A stretch of DNA of 64,000 bases from Rugamonas rubra (GTDB taxonomy: Bacteria > Pseudomonadota > Gammaproteobacteria > Burkholderiales > Burkholderiaceae_D), in assembly GCF_900114705.1 (NCBI RefSeq), contig NZ_FOTW01000025.1:62001-126000 (forward strand), read 5' to 3'. Below, one piece after another: positions 35,319 through 42,631 of this stretch. The first letter of the stretch is position 1. Every line of letters begins with the position of its first letter. The notes under the pieces were generated by a model that was given only the letters and a program-made list of their open reading frames with translations, made no database searches and was not told the DNA's origin. Made by a program: the position numbers and the translations under genes.

Positions 35319-37424
35319 TTAGAGCTTGTAGACCGCCTGCACCGACAAGGCGCGCGGCGCCATCGGCAGGTCGTGCGGGATGGCCAGGCCGGGGGCCAGG
35401 CTCGGTTCGCGCGCGTCGGCGTTGAAGAGGTTGCGCACCGAGGCCGAGAAGTTCCATTGCTGGCGGCCGCGCCGCGTCGCCACGGTCAGGTCCAGCGTGG
35501 TGTAGTCGGCCACCGGGTCGCGCGCGTCGCCGGCGGCGCGCTTGCGCCCGGCCACCCAGTTCAGCTGCGAACTGAGCATGTAGCCGCTGCTGAACTGCCA
35601 GTCGGCGCGGCCGTACAGGTGGTGGTGCGGGGCGTAGCCGGCGTCGCGGCCGGTGGCGTCGTCGACCGAGCGCTGCCAGGCGTAGTTGCCGAGCAGGCGC
35701 CAGTCGCGGTTGACGTTCCAGCTGCCTTCCAGCTCCAGGCCGTGGCCGGTCTGGTCGCCGGTGTTGGCGTAGGCGGCGCCGGTGCCGACGCCGGGATTGT
35801 TGACGGTGCGGATGATGTTGCTCATCGAGTAGCGGTACAGCGTCATGTTGACCTGGGCGTCGGCGCGCGCCTGCCAGGCGAACACGGCCTCGAGCGTGCC
35901 GTTGGTTTCCGGCTGCAGCTTGGGGTTGCCCATGGTGACGGGGTTGCTGACGGCGTAGCCCTCGTTGAAGGAGGGCGCGCGGAAGGCGCGGCCGTACAGC
36001 AGCTTGGCGGTCAGGTCGAAGGTGGCGTCCCACACCAGCGCCAGGCGCGGGTTGGTGGTGTTGCCGAAGTCCGAGTAGCGGTCGTGGCGGATGCCGGCGG
36101 TCAGGTTCCAGTCCTTGGCCAGATGCCATTCGTCCTGCAGGTACAGGTAGTCGATCTTGCGGCGGTGCGGCAGGATGAAGGAGCGGTCGCCGGCGAACTC
36201 GACCACGCCGGGCAGCGGGATGGGCGCACCGTTGGGGGCGTAGCTGAAGTTGCGCCGTTCGCGGCTGCGGTACATGTCGAGGTCGTCGTGGCCGACGCCG
36301 ATGCGCCAGTGGTGGCCGTTCAGGCCGCTGTAGTCGGCGAAGGCGGACAGGCGCAGTTGGCGCTCCCACACCTCGGGGGCGCCGATCATGCCGTTGGGGA
36401 ATTTTCCACTGGGCAGCACGGTGCCGGGCGGCAGCAGGTTGAAGTCGACCGGGATCAGCTGGTTGTATTGCAGCGTGCTAACGGTGGCGCCCAGGCCCCA
36501 GTCGCGGCTGAACTGCGGGTCGGCCCAGCTCAGGCTGGTGGTGTAGCGTTCGCTCTTCTGCTGGCCGACCGGGTCGAGCGCCGAGGCGATGCCGGCGCCG
36601 GTGCCCAGCTTGTCGCGCAGCTTGTAGCCGAAGCGGGCGCGCCAGTGGCCGCGCGCCAGGTCGAGGTTGCCGTCGACCGCCTGGTAGCCGGTGTTGACCG
36701 GGCCGGGGGCCAGGCTGGCGTGGGTGCCGAACAGCTTGTCGTTGCGGCTCTGGGCGTCGGCGTCGATGATGCTGTTCTGGCCGTCGCTGTCGCCGACGCG
36801 CAGGTAGGCGGCGACGTCGACGGTGCCGAGCTTGCCGCCGTGCTGCAGCCAGACGTCGCGCGTTTGGAAGGAGCCGAGGCGGGCGCCGATTTCGGTGCCC
36901 GGCGTCTCGGCGGCGCCCTTGGTGATGATGTTGATGACGCCGGAGAAGGCGTCCGAGCCGTACAGCGCCGAACCGGGGCCGCGGATGATCTCGATGCGGG
37001 CAATGTGTTCGACCGGATAGCCGCCCCACAGATTGCCCTTGTTGCCCTGGTAGATGGTGGTGATCGGCACGCCGTTCTGCAACACCAGCACCTGCGGCGT
37101 GACTTGGCTGACGATGCCTCGCACCACGTACAGGGGCGAATAGTTGTTGGCGCTGCGGTTGACGTGGATGCCGGCGACGCCCTCGAGCACCTGGTCGAGG
37201 TCGCTGGCGCCGATCGCCGCGATGTCGGCCGCCGTGATCACCGAGGCGACCGCCGGCGCGCGGCGCAGGGCCTGCACGGTGCCGGTGGCGATGCTGACGC
37301 TGTCGTTGTCGCCGTAGACCAGGGTGAGCTCGTCCTCGTCGCTGGGACTCTGCGCCAACGCTTGCATGTTAGGAATGGTGAGGGCCGCTGCCAGATACAG
37401 GGGGTATGCGTACTTAGCCTTCAA
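35319..37424 (-). CDS. TonB-dependent outer-membrane receptor
   Basis: A 701-residue receptor with a signal peptide (cleavage near ALAQ, residue 25), a short TonB-box-like region (ELTLVYG), a plug domain with VYGDNDSVSIATGT, VRGI, GSALYGSDAFSGVINIITK, and a C-terminal 22-strand barrel ending in LSVQAVYKL. Ligand is unknown; the plug pattern is like siderophore, cobalamin or bacteriocin receptors. The start appears to be TTG at 37424, since the first ATG falls inside the signal peptide; GGGAG lies about ten bases upstream. It is 64 bases after the citrate-synthase-like gene, same strand, so it is probably the last gene of that operon. Confidence 0.88.
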   Translation of the reverse strand: MKAKYAYPLYLAAALTIPNMQALAQSPSDEDELTLVYGDNDSVSIATGTVQALRRAPAVASVITAADIAAIGASDLDQVLEGVAGIHVNRSANNYSPLYVVRGIVSQVTPQVLVLQNGVPITTIYQGNKGNLWGGYPVEHIARIEIIRGPGSALYGSDAFSGVINIITKGAAETPGTEIGARLGSFQTRDVWLQHGGKLGTVDVAAYLRVGDSDGQNSIIDADAQSRNDKLFGTHASLAPGPVNTGYQAVDGNLDLARGHWRARFGYKLRDKLGTGAGIASALDPVGQQKSERYTTSLSWADPQFSRDWGLGATVSTLQYNQLIPVDFNLLPPGTVLPSGKFPNGMIGAPEVWERQLRLSAFADYSGLNGHHWRIGVGHDDLDMYRSRERRNFSYAPNGAPIPLPGVVEFAGDRSFILPHRRKIDYLYLQDEWHLAKDWNLTAGIRHDRYSDFGNTTNPRLALVWDATFDLTAKLLYGRAFRAPSFNEGYAVSNPVTMGNPKLQPETNGTLEAVFAWQARADAQVNMTLYRYSMSNIIRTVNNPGVGTGAAYANTGDQTGHGLELEGSWNVNRDWRLLGNYAWQRSVDDATGRDAGYAPHHHLYGRADWQFSSGYMLSSQLNWVAGRKRAAGDARDPVADYTTLDLTVATRRGRQQWNFSASVRNLFNADAREPSLAPGLAIPHDLPMAPRALSVQAVYKL

Positions 37425-37488
37425 AACCTATCTCCCGGGAATGTTTTTTTGCATTGTAGCGCGGCAACCGTAACAAATGTACAAAATA

Positions 37489-38523
37489 TCATTGCCCGGT
37501 AGCATGTGCGTTCCACTCGCGGCGCGCCAGGCCGGCGTAGGCGACGCCGCTGCACGGGGTGGCGAAGAGGACGCCCTCGGGTTTTGCGGCCGCTTCCACG
37601 AGGCAAGGAGGCATTCCTGCTAGGAAGGTGGGGATGCGCAGCAGCTGGTACTCGCGCGCCGTCAGGCCCATGTCGGCGATCAGGGCGGCGTGCAGGGAGG
37701 CGTAGTTCATGCGCAACTGGGGGTAGTGTGGAAGCAACACTTTTTCCACTTCGAAGGCCAGTTTGACGTGTGCGCCCTGGTCCAGGCCGAGTTTTTCGGC
37801 CAGTTGCATGATCCACGGCAGGCGTTCGTCGGTCGAGTTGATCGGCCGGCCGTAGCCGTAGATGCGGTGGGCGCGGGCGTGCGCCAACACCAGCGGCGCC
37901 AGCTCGGCGCCGGCCTGTACTTGAAGTAAGGCCGTTTGCAGGAAGTCGATGGCGCGCAGGCCGGCTTGGCCGCCGTAGACGGTGCCCTCGGACAGCGCCA
38001 GCGCGGCGACGATGCCCAGGTTGGCGCTGCTGCGGGCGTTGCCGGCCAGGGCGGCGACGCGGTTGTTCCACAGCCGCGCGTCCGGGTAGCTGGTGTAGAC
38101 CCAGATGGCGTGCAGCATCTCGATCTGGCCGCTGCTCAGGCGGCGGCCGGTGATGCCGAACACGTAGAGGTCGACCCAGTCGAGGTCTTTCAGCTCGCGG
38201 TGCAGGTCGTGGCCGCGAAACACGGCGTGGCTGCCGGGGTAGGCGGCGCCGACGCTGGTGCGCAGGCGGCCGGCGTGCTCTTGCAGCAGGGCCGGGCCGC
38301 GCAGCGGAGTTTCGGCCCCGGCCACGGCGTCGGCGGCCTTCATTTTCACCCCGCACCCCGATCCGCCAAGGTCGGGGTCAGACCCCGTACGGGGTCTGAC
38401 CCCTTGCTTGCGGGTTTTGCCAGCGGGCCACTCGTCCAAGAACTGGCCTGTATTGGCTTCAGTGGCGGAGGTGGCGGAGGTCGCGGCGTTCTGAGCCGGG
38501 TGGTTCAAGGTGGTATCGCTCAT
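37489..38523 (-). CDS. Citrate-synthase-fold protein A, with repeat-derived N-terminal insert
   Basis: A 344-residue protein with a citrate synthase fold in residues 75-340 (GHDLHRELKDLDWVDLYVFG, GNARSSANLGIVAALALSEG, YGYGRPINSTDERLPWIM). Compared by eye with citrate synthase, the usual catalytic His of PLHGGA is Tyr (TVYGGQ), the His of GHRVYK is lost (YGRPIN) and the Asp region reads MNYASLHAAL, so normal catalysis is doubtful. Residues about 39-60 are translated from a type B palindrome inserted in frame. It overlaps gene B as ATGA. It may act as a heterodimer with B. Confidence 0.7.
   Translation of the reverse strand: MSDTTLNHPAQNAATSATSATEANTGQFLDEWPAGKTRKQGVRPRTGSDPDLGGSGCGVKMKAADAVAGAETPLRGPALLQEHAGRLRTSVGAAYPGSHAVFRGHDLHRELKDLDWVDLYVFGITGRRLSSGQIEMLHAIWVYTSYPDARLWNNRVAALAGNARSSANLGIVAALALSEGTVYGGQAGLRAIDFLQTALLQVQAGAELAPLVLAHARAHRIYGYGRPINSTDERLPWIMQLAEKLGLDQGAHVKLAFEVEKVLLPHYPQLRMNYASLHAALIADMGLTAREYQLLRIPTFLAGMPPCLVEAAAKPEGVLFATPCSGVAYAGLARREWNAHATGQ
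38374..38403. repeat. GGGGTCAGACCCC palindrome, type B copy 3, inside a coding sequence
   Basis: GGGGTCAGACCCC, spacer GTAC, reverse complement. With its flanks it covers roughly codons 39-60 of the citrate-synthase-fold gene A without breaking the frame. All other copies in the window are intergenic. Confidence 0.85.
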
Positions 38524-39404
38524 GGCGCCTCCGGCGTGGCGGCTGGGTCGAGTTCCAGCGGGTAGAAGGGGAACTGGCGGAAGCCGCCGGCCTGTTGTTC
38601 CAGCGCGTGGGCGGCGGCGCCGGGCAGGCGCAGCAGCAGGTAGAGCATTTCGCCCTCGGCCGGCGTCAGGCCCAGGTCGCTCAGGGCGGCGGCGGCCACG
38701 CCGCTGATGGCCAGCGGCAGGCCGATGGTCAGGCGCAGCGTTTCCAAGCGTTCGAGCAGCCAGGCGCAGCGCGGGCCGGCCTGGTAGCCGGCCAGGGTGG
38801 TCAGCAGCTGGCGCACCACGGTGGTGGTGGAGACGCCGTGCGGCTCGAAGCCGGGCAGGTGGCCGGCGGCGGGCCAGACCTGCATCGGCTCGCCGGCCGG
38901 CGCCGGGTCGTAGTCGGCCCAGGCGGCCAGGTCGGTGCCGCAGCGCTGCCACAGCAGCATGGCGTCGTGCACGTCGCGCGCGCCGCCGTTGCGGCCGGCG
39001 CCGACCGACAGCGCGGCGATCAGGCTGGCGGCGGCGGTGGAGCCGCCGACGCCGCCGCACATGGCGGCGTGCACCGAGGCGTCGCGCGGGCCGGGGTTGG
39101 CCAGCGCCACGGCCAGCGCCTCCAGTGTGGCGACGGCGGCCGGCGCTGGGCGCTCGTCGCGCAGCAAGAGCAGCAGCATCTCGACCCAGCGCGCCTGGCC
39201 GACCAGCTCGCCGAACACGTCGTAGCCACGGCAGTAGGCGGCGCGGGTGGCGAAGGGGTTGTCCGGTTCGGGCTCCTCCTGCCAGATGCGGGTGTGGATC
39301 AGGTCGCGCGGCGACGGGGTGGGCGCGCCGCCGTTGGCTGCGTTGTTGCCGGCGCCGGCGCCGCTGGCGCTGGTGTCGGCCGGCTTGGACATGGGCGACT
39401 CCAT
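38520..39404 (-). CDS. Citrate-synthase-fold protein B (citryl-CoA-lyase-like)
   Basis: A 294-residue citrate-synthase-like protein. CGGVGGSTAAASLIAALSVG and LPLAISGVAAAALSDLGLT and RLPGAAAHALEQQ follow the layout of short citryl-CoA lyase/citrate synthase proteins. By eye the catalytic His position reads GAGRNGGA and the Asp of NVDG reads AISG, so the standard catalytic residues are missing here also. The ATG at 39404 overlaps the SDR stop as TGATG (a GTG one codon earlier is possible), and its stop overlaps gene A as ATGA. Probably the partner of A. Confidence 0.7.
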   Translation of the reverse strand: MESPMSKPADTSASGAGAGNNAANGGAPTPSPRDLIHTRIWQEEPEPDNPFATRAAYCRGYDVFGELVGQARWVEMLLLLLRDERPAPAAVATLEALAVALANPGPRDASVHAAMCGGVGGSTAAASLIAALSVGAGRNGGARDVHDAMLLWQRCGTDLAAWADYDPAPAGEPMQVWPAAGHLPGFEPHGVSTTTVVRQLLTTLAGYQAGPRCAWLLERLETLRLTIGLPLAISGVAAAALSDLGLTPAEGEMLYLLLRLPGAAAHALEQQAGGFRQFPFYPLELDPAATPEAP

Positions 39405-40348
39405 CACAACAGGCTCATGCCGCCGTCGACCACGATCTCTTCGCCGACCATGTAGGACGAGTCGGCGCTGGCCAGGAACAGGGCGGCCTTGGCCACCTCC
39501 TCGGCGCTGCCGAAGCGGCGGCTGGGCGACTTGTCGGCGATGGCCTGCTTCTTGGCGGTGGCCAGCGCGTCGGGCAGGCCGAGGCGGTCGAACATGGGCG
39601 TGGCGATCGGGCCGGGGCTGATGGCGTTGACGCGGATGCCGCGCCCGATCAGCTCCAGGGCGAGCGACTTGACCAGCGAGCGCAGCCCGGCCTTGGCGGC
39701 GCCGTAGACGCTGAAGTTGGGCGAGCCGAGCTGGTTGGTGATCGAGGTGGTGACGATCACGCTGGCGCCGGGGCGCAGCAGCGGCAGGGCCTGTTGGATG
39801 GTGAAGAACACACCCTTCAGGTTGACCGCCAGTTGGGCGTCGAACGAGGCCTCGGTGACCTGTTCGATCGGCGCCGGGCTGGCGATGCCGGCGTTGATGA
39901 ACAGGACGTCGAGGTGGCCGTAGCGCTGCTTGACCTGGGCCATGGCGGCGGCGATCTCGTCGACCTGGCCGGCGTCGCTGCGCATCACCAGGGCTTGGCC
40001 GTCGAGCACCGAGCCGGCCATCGCCAGGCCGGCCGGATCGCGGCCGGTGATGGCGATGCGCGCGCCCTCGTTCTGGAACAGCAGGGCGCTGGCCAGGCCG
40101 ATGCCGCTGCTGCCGCCGGTGACCAGGGCCACCTTGCCGGCCAGCTTGCCGGACTGCTTGGCGGCGGAGGCGGCGCCGAGCGCGATGCGCAGGTCGGCCG
40201 CCGCGTTGATGGCGAGGTCGAGGTCGATGTCGTGCTCAAAGTCCAGCTGGCGGGCTGCGGCGCGCGGCGCGCGAATCGGCGCGCGATTTGGCGCGAGGTC
40301 GGGCGCCTGTTCCAGCGTGTCGGCCGGCTTGTCGTGGTGGGCCGCCAT
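39404..40348 (-). CDS. SDR oxidoreductase in the ThDP/citrate-synthase-like operon
   Basis: A 314-residue SDR with a long, Ala/Pro/Arg-rich N-terminal extension (residues 1-65) before the Rossmann start VALVTGGSSGIG. Further motifs are NAGIAS, TTSITNQLG, catalytic YGAAK, ISPGPIATP and the ending GEEIVVDGGMSLL, close to 3-oxoacyl-ACP reductase-like SDRs. It likely reduces or oxidises a hydroxy or keto intermediate made by the ThDP enzyme. The ATG at 40348 shares a base with the upstream stop (TAATG). Confidence 0.85.
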   Translation of the reverse strand: MAAHHDKPADTLEQAPDLAPNRAPIRAPRAAARQLDFEHDIDLDLAINAAADLRIALGAASAAKQSGKLAGKVALVTGGSSGIGLASALLFQNEGARIAITGRDPAGLAMAGSVLDGQALVMRSDAGQVDEIAAAMAQVKQRYGHLDVLFINAGIASPAPIEQVTEASFDAQLAVNLKGVFFTIQQALPLLRPGASVIVTTSITNQLGSPNFSVYGAAKAGLRSLVKSLALELIGRGIRVNAISPGPIATPMFDRLGLPDALATAKKQAIADKSPSRRFGSAEEVAKAALFLASADSSYMVGEEIVVDGGMSLL

Positions 40349-42243
40349 TATTGTCCGTCCTCCAGCAGCACGCGCATGCGGTTGCCGATGGGCGGCACCT
40401 GCTCCGGGTCGATGTACACGTCGAGCAGGGTCGGGCCGGGGTGGTTGCAGATGGCCTTGATGTCGAGCGCGGCCAGGTCGGCGGCCGAGCGGATGGTGTG
40501 GCCACGGCCGCCGAGGGCGCGCGACAGCATGGCGAAGTCGGTTGGCGGCAGGGCGTAGCCGATTTGCTCGCCGCCACCGAGGCGCTGGCCGTGCTTGACC
40601 ATGCCATAGGCGGCGTCGTTGAGCACGACGAAGATCACGCAGAGCTGCTCGGCCACCGCCGTCGACAGCTCCTGGCCGCTCATCAGCATGCTGCCGTCGC
40701 CGGTGATGCAGACCACCGGCGCGGCCGGGTTGGCGGCGGCGGTGCCGACGGCGGCGCCGATGGCCCAGCCCATCGGCGCGAAGTGGCCGGTAAGGCGCAG
40801 CCAGCCGCCGGCGCTGCGGCGCTCGTTGCGCACGCCGGGCGGCAGGCCGGCGCTGGCCATGCGGCGGTCCTCCGGTTGCAGATAGTGGGTGGCCCAGGCG
40901 ACGCTGTTGCCGGCGTCGGCCAGGAAGCGGGTGGTCGGCGGGAACAGCCGGCCCAGCTCGTTCATCAGGCGCGGCGGCGCCAGCGGCACGGCGTCGCTGT
41001 GGAAGGCGGCCGGATCGGCCAGCAGGCTGCCGGCTTCCCACTCTTTATGGCACAGCTCGCGGGCGGCGCGGCGCCGCTCGACCTTCACGTCGGCCTGCTC
41101 CTGCACTTCCAGGATGCGCGTCACCAGACGCTGGAACACCGGCCGCAGGCCGCCGCGCACATGCATGCGCGCCATCGGCGAGCGGGCCAGGTGCTCCTCG
41201 CACTCGTCGATGTGCACCAGGCGCTCGTTGAGCAGGCTGTCGCACCAGCCGGCCGTGTTCCATTCGCCCATGGTGCTGCCGATGGCCAGGATCAGGTCGA
41301 CCGACTCGTCGCGCAGCGTCGCCTCGGCCGAGGCGTGGCCGCCGAAGCCGAACACGCCGCGATACAGCGGATGGTGGGTGCTGACCAGTCCCTTGCCGTC
41401 GGGCGGCACGATGAAGGTGGCGCCTTTCAGCGTGGCGAACTGCATGATCAGGTCGATCGCCTCGCCGCAGGCGGGGCCGATCAGCAGCACCACGTTGCGC
41501 GATGCCGCCAGCATGGCCAGCAGCTTGTCGACGGCGCCGGCGTCGATCAACGCGGACGGGCGCAGCAACGCGGCCAGGTCGTAGGCCGGGCCGGTCGGCT
41601 TGGCCGGGGCGCGGAACACGTCGACCGGCACGCTCAGGTGGACCGGGCCGAACGGCGCGCGGGTGGCGTGCTGCAGCGCGGTGACCAGCTTCCACTCGAG
41701 CTGTTGCGGGTGCGACACCAGCGAGTTGTAGCGGGTGCAGTGGCGGAACATGCTGAGCACGTCGATGCCGGTGCAGGTCGATTCCTGCAGCGTGTGTTTG
41801 CCGAACGAGGGCAGGGCCGGCTGGCCGGTGATGACCAGCATCGGCACGTCGTTGCCGTAGGCGGTGGCGACGGCGGTGATCAGGTTGGTGGCGCCGGGGC
41901 CGGAGGTGGCGACGCAAACGCCGATCTTGCCGGTCTCGCGGGCGTAGCCGTCGGCCATGAAGGCGGCGCCGGCCTCGTGGCGGGCGACGATGTGGCTCAG
42001 GTTGCCGCCACGGCGCTGGTGGCGGGCGATGGCGTTGTAGAGCGGCTCGATGGCGCCGCCGGGGATGCCGAAGATGTAGTCGACGCCGAGCTGCTCCAGG
42101 TAGGCGACCAGCAGGTCGGCCATGTCCATGTCCATCACCTGGCCGTCGAGCGTGGCCGGCGGCGGGTTGGACAGTGGCTTGGACAGCGCGGCGCTGCGTT
42201 GCAGCAGGGGGGATTGATCTTCAAATTCGACGGCGTCATACAT
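40348..42243 (-). CDS. Acetolactate-synthase-like ThDP-dependent enzyme
   Basis: A 631-residue ThDP enzyme with the three-domain acetohydroxyacid synthase layout. The N-terminal domain has GVDYIFGIPGGAIEPLYNA and the catalytic Glu in VARHEAGAAFMADGYAR. The middle domain contains GKHTLQ and VPVDVFRAP. The C-terminal cofactor domain has ITGDGSMLMSGQELSTA and LNDAAYGMVKHGQ. It probably decarboxylates pyruvate or another 2-oxo acid and joins the product to an acceptor. There is no ilvN-type small subunit. AGGAGC lies before the ATG at 42243. It opens a five-gene operon ending with the TonB receptor. Confidence 0.85.
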   Translation of the reverse strand: MYDAVEFEDQSPLLQRSAALSKPLSNPPPATLDGQVMDMDMADLLVAYLEQLGVDYIFGIPGGAIEPLYNAIARHQRRGGNLSHIVARHEAGAAFMADGYARETGKIGVCVATSGPGATNLITAVATAYGNDVPMLVITGQPALPSFGKHTLQESTCTGIDVLSMFRHCTRYNSLVSHPQQLEWKLVTALQHATRAPFGPVHLSVPVDVFRAPAKPTGPAYDLAALLRPSALIDAGAVDKLLAMLAASRNVVLLIGPACGEAIDLIMQFATLKGATFIVPPDGKGLVSTHHPLYRGVFGFGGHASAEATLRDESVDLILAIGSTMGEWNTAGWCDSLLNERLVHIDECEEHLARSPMARMHVRGGLRPVFQRLVTRILEVQEQADVKVERRRAARELCHKEWEAGSLLADPAAFHSDAVPLAPPRLMNELGRLFPPTTRFLADAGNSVAWATHYLQPEDRRMASAGLPPGVRNERRSAGGWLRLTGHFAPMGWAIGAAVGTAAANPAAPVVCITGDGSMLMSGQELSTAVAEQLCVIFVVLNDAAYGMVKHGQRLGGGEQIGYALPPTDFAMLSRALGGRGHTIRSAADLAALDIKAICNHPGPTLLDVYIDPEQVPPIGNRMRVLLEDGQ

Positions 42244-42391
42244 GCGAAGCTCCTCAATGTTGATTGATCGGCTAGGCGGGGATGCGGTGAGCCGAAACAA
42301 AAGCGATATCTAGACGAAAACATTACTTGCGTGATGGCAAATTATGTTGCGGCGCAATAATAGCCTAAAAACAAGGAGAGTTGTTACTTTT

Positions 42392-42419
42392 AGATAGAAT
42401 TGGGGGAATTATTCTATCT
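42392..42419. promoter_or_regulatory. Inverted repeat in the operon promoter region
   Basis: AGATAGAAT and ATTCTATCT, perfect 9-base arms separated by 10 bases, about 150 bases upstream of the ThDP enzyme gene in an AT-rich gap (42244-42500). It could be an operator or a hairpin. No regulator gene is adjacent. Confidence 0.35.
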
Positions 42420-42504
42420 TTACAGCATTTATTGTTTCGAAATGATAACAATTCGCGGGCTCTCGTCGTGCCTGGACCGCGGGCAAAACCCAGCGGCAGA
42501 ATCC

Positions 42505-42530
42505 AGGGTCAGACCCTAGGGTCTGACCCT
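42505..42530. repeat. GGGTCAGACCC palindrome, type A copy 4
   Basis: Identical core to the other type A copies; here two further bases pair on each side, giving a 30-base palindrome. It lies between the divergent ThDP operon and the 3' end of the hybrid kinase gene. Confidence 0.85.
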
Positions 42531-42575
42531 GGTTCCTTGCCTGTGGGCGGCTTTGGGGCCGCTAGCGCCTTGACG

Positions 42576-42610
42576 AAAAAAAAGCCGGGTGCGCGTGAAG
42601 CGGACCCGGC
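42576..42610 (-). terminator. Rho-independent terminator of the hybrid kinase operon
   Basis: Read on the minus strand, GCCGGGT / ACCCGGC form a 7-base stem (42584-42610) followed by eight T. It lies 22 bases after the hybrid kinase stop. Confidence 0.85.
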
Positions 42611-42631
42611 CTTGGCGTGGCGCGGCGGCGC

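Noticed and set aside
40348..42243. Branched-chain amino acid biosynthetic acetolactate synthase (ilvB)
   Set aside because: There is no ilvN small subunit or ilvC next to it, and the operon partners (SDR, two citrate-synthase-fold proteins, TonB receptor) do not belong to that pathway.
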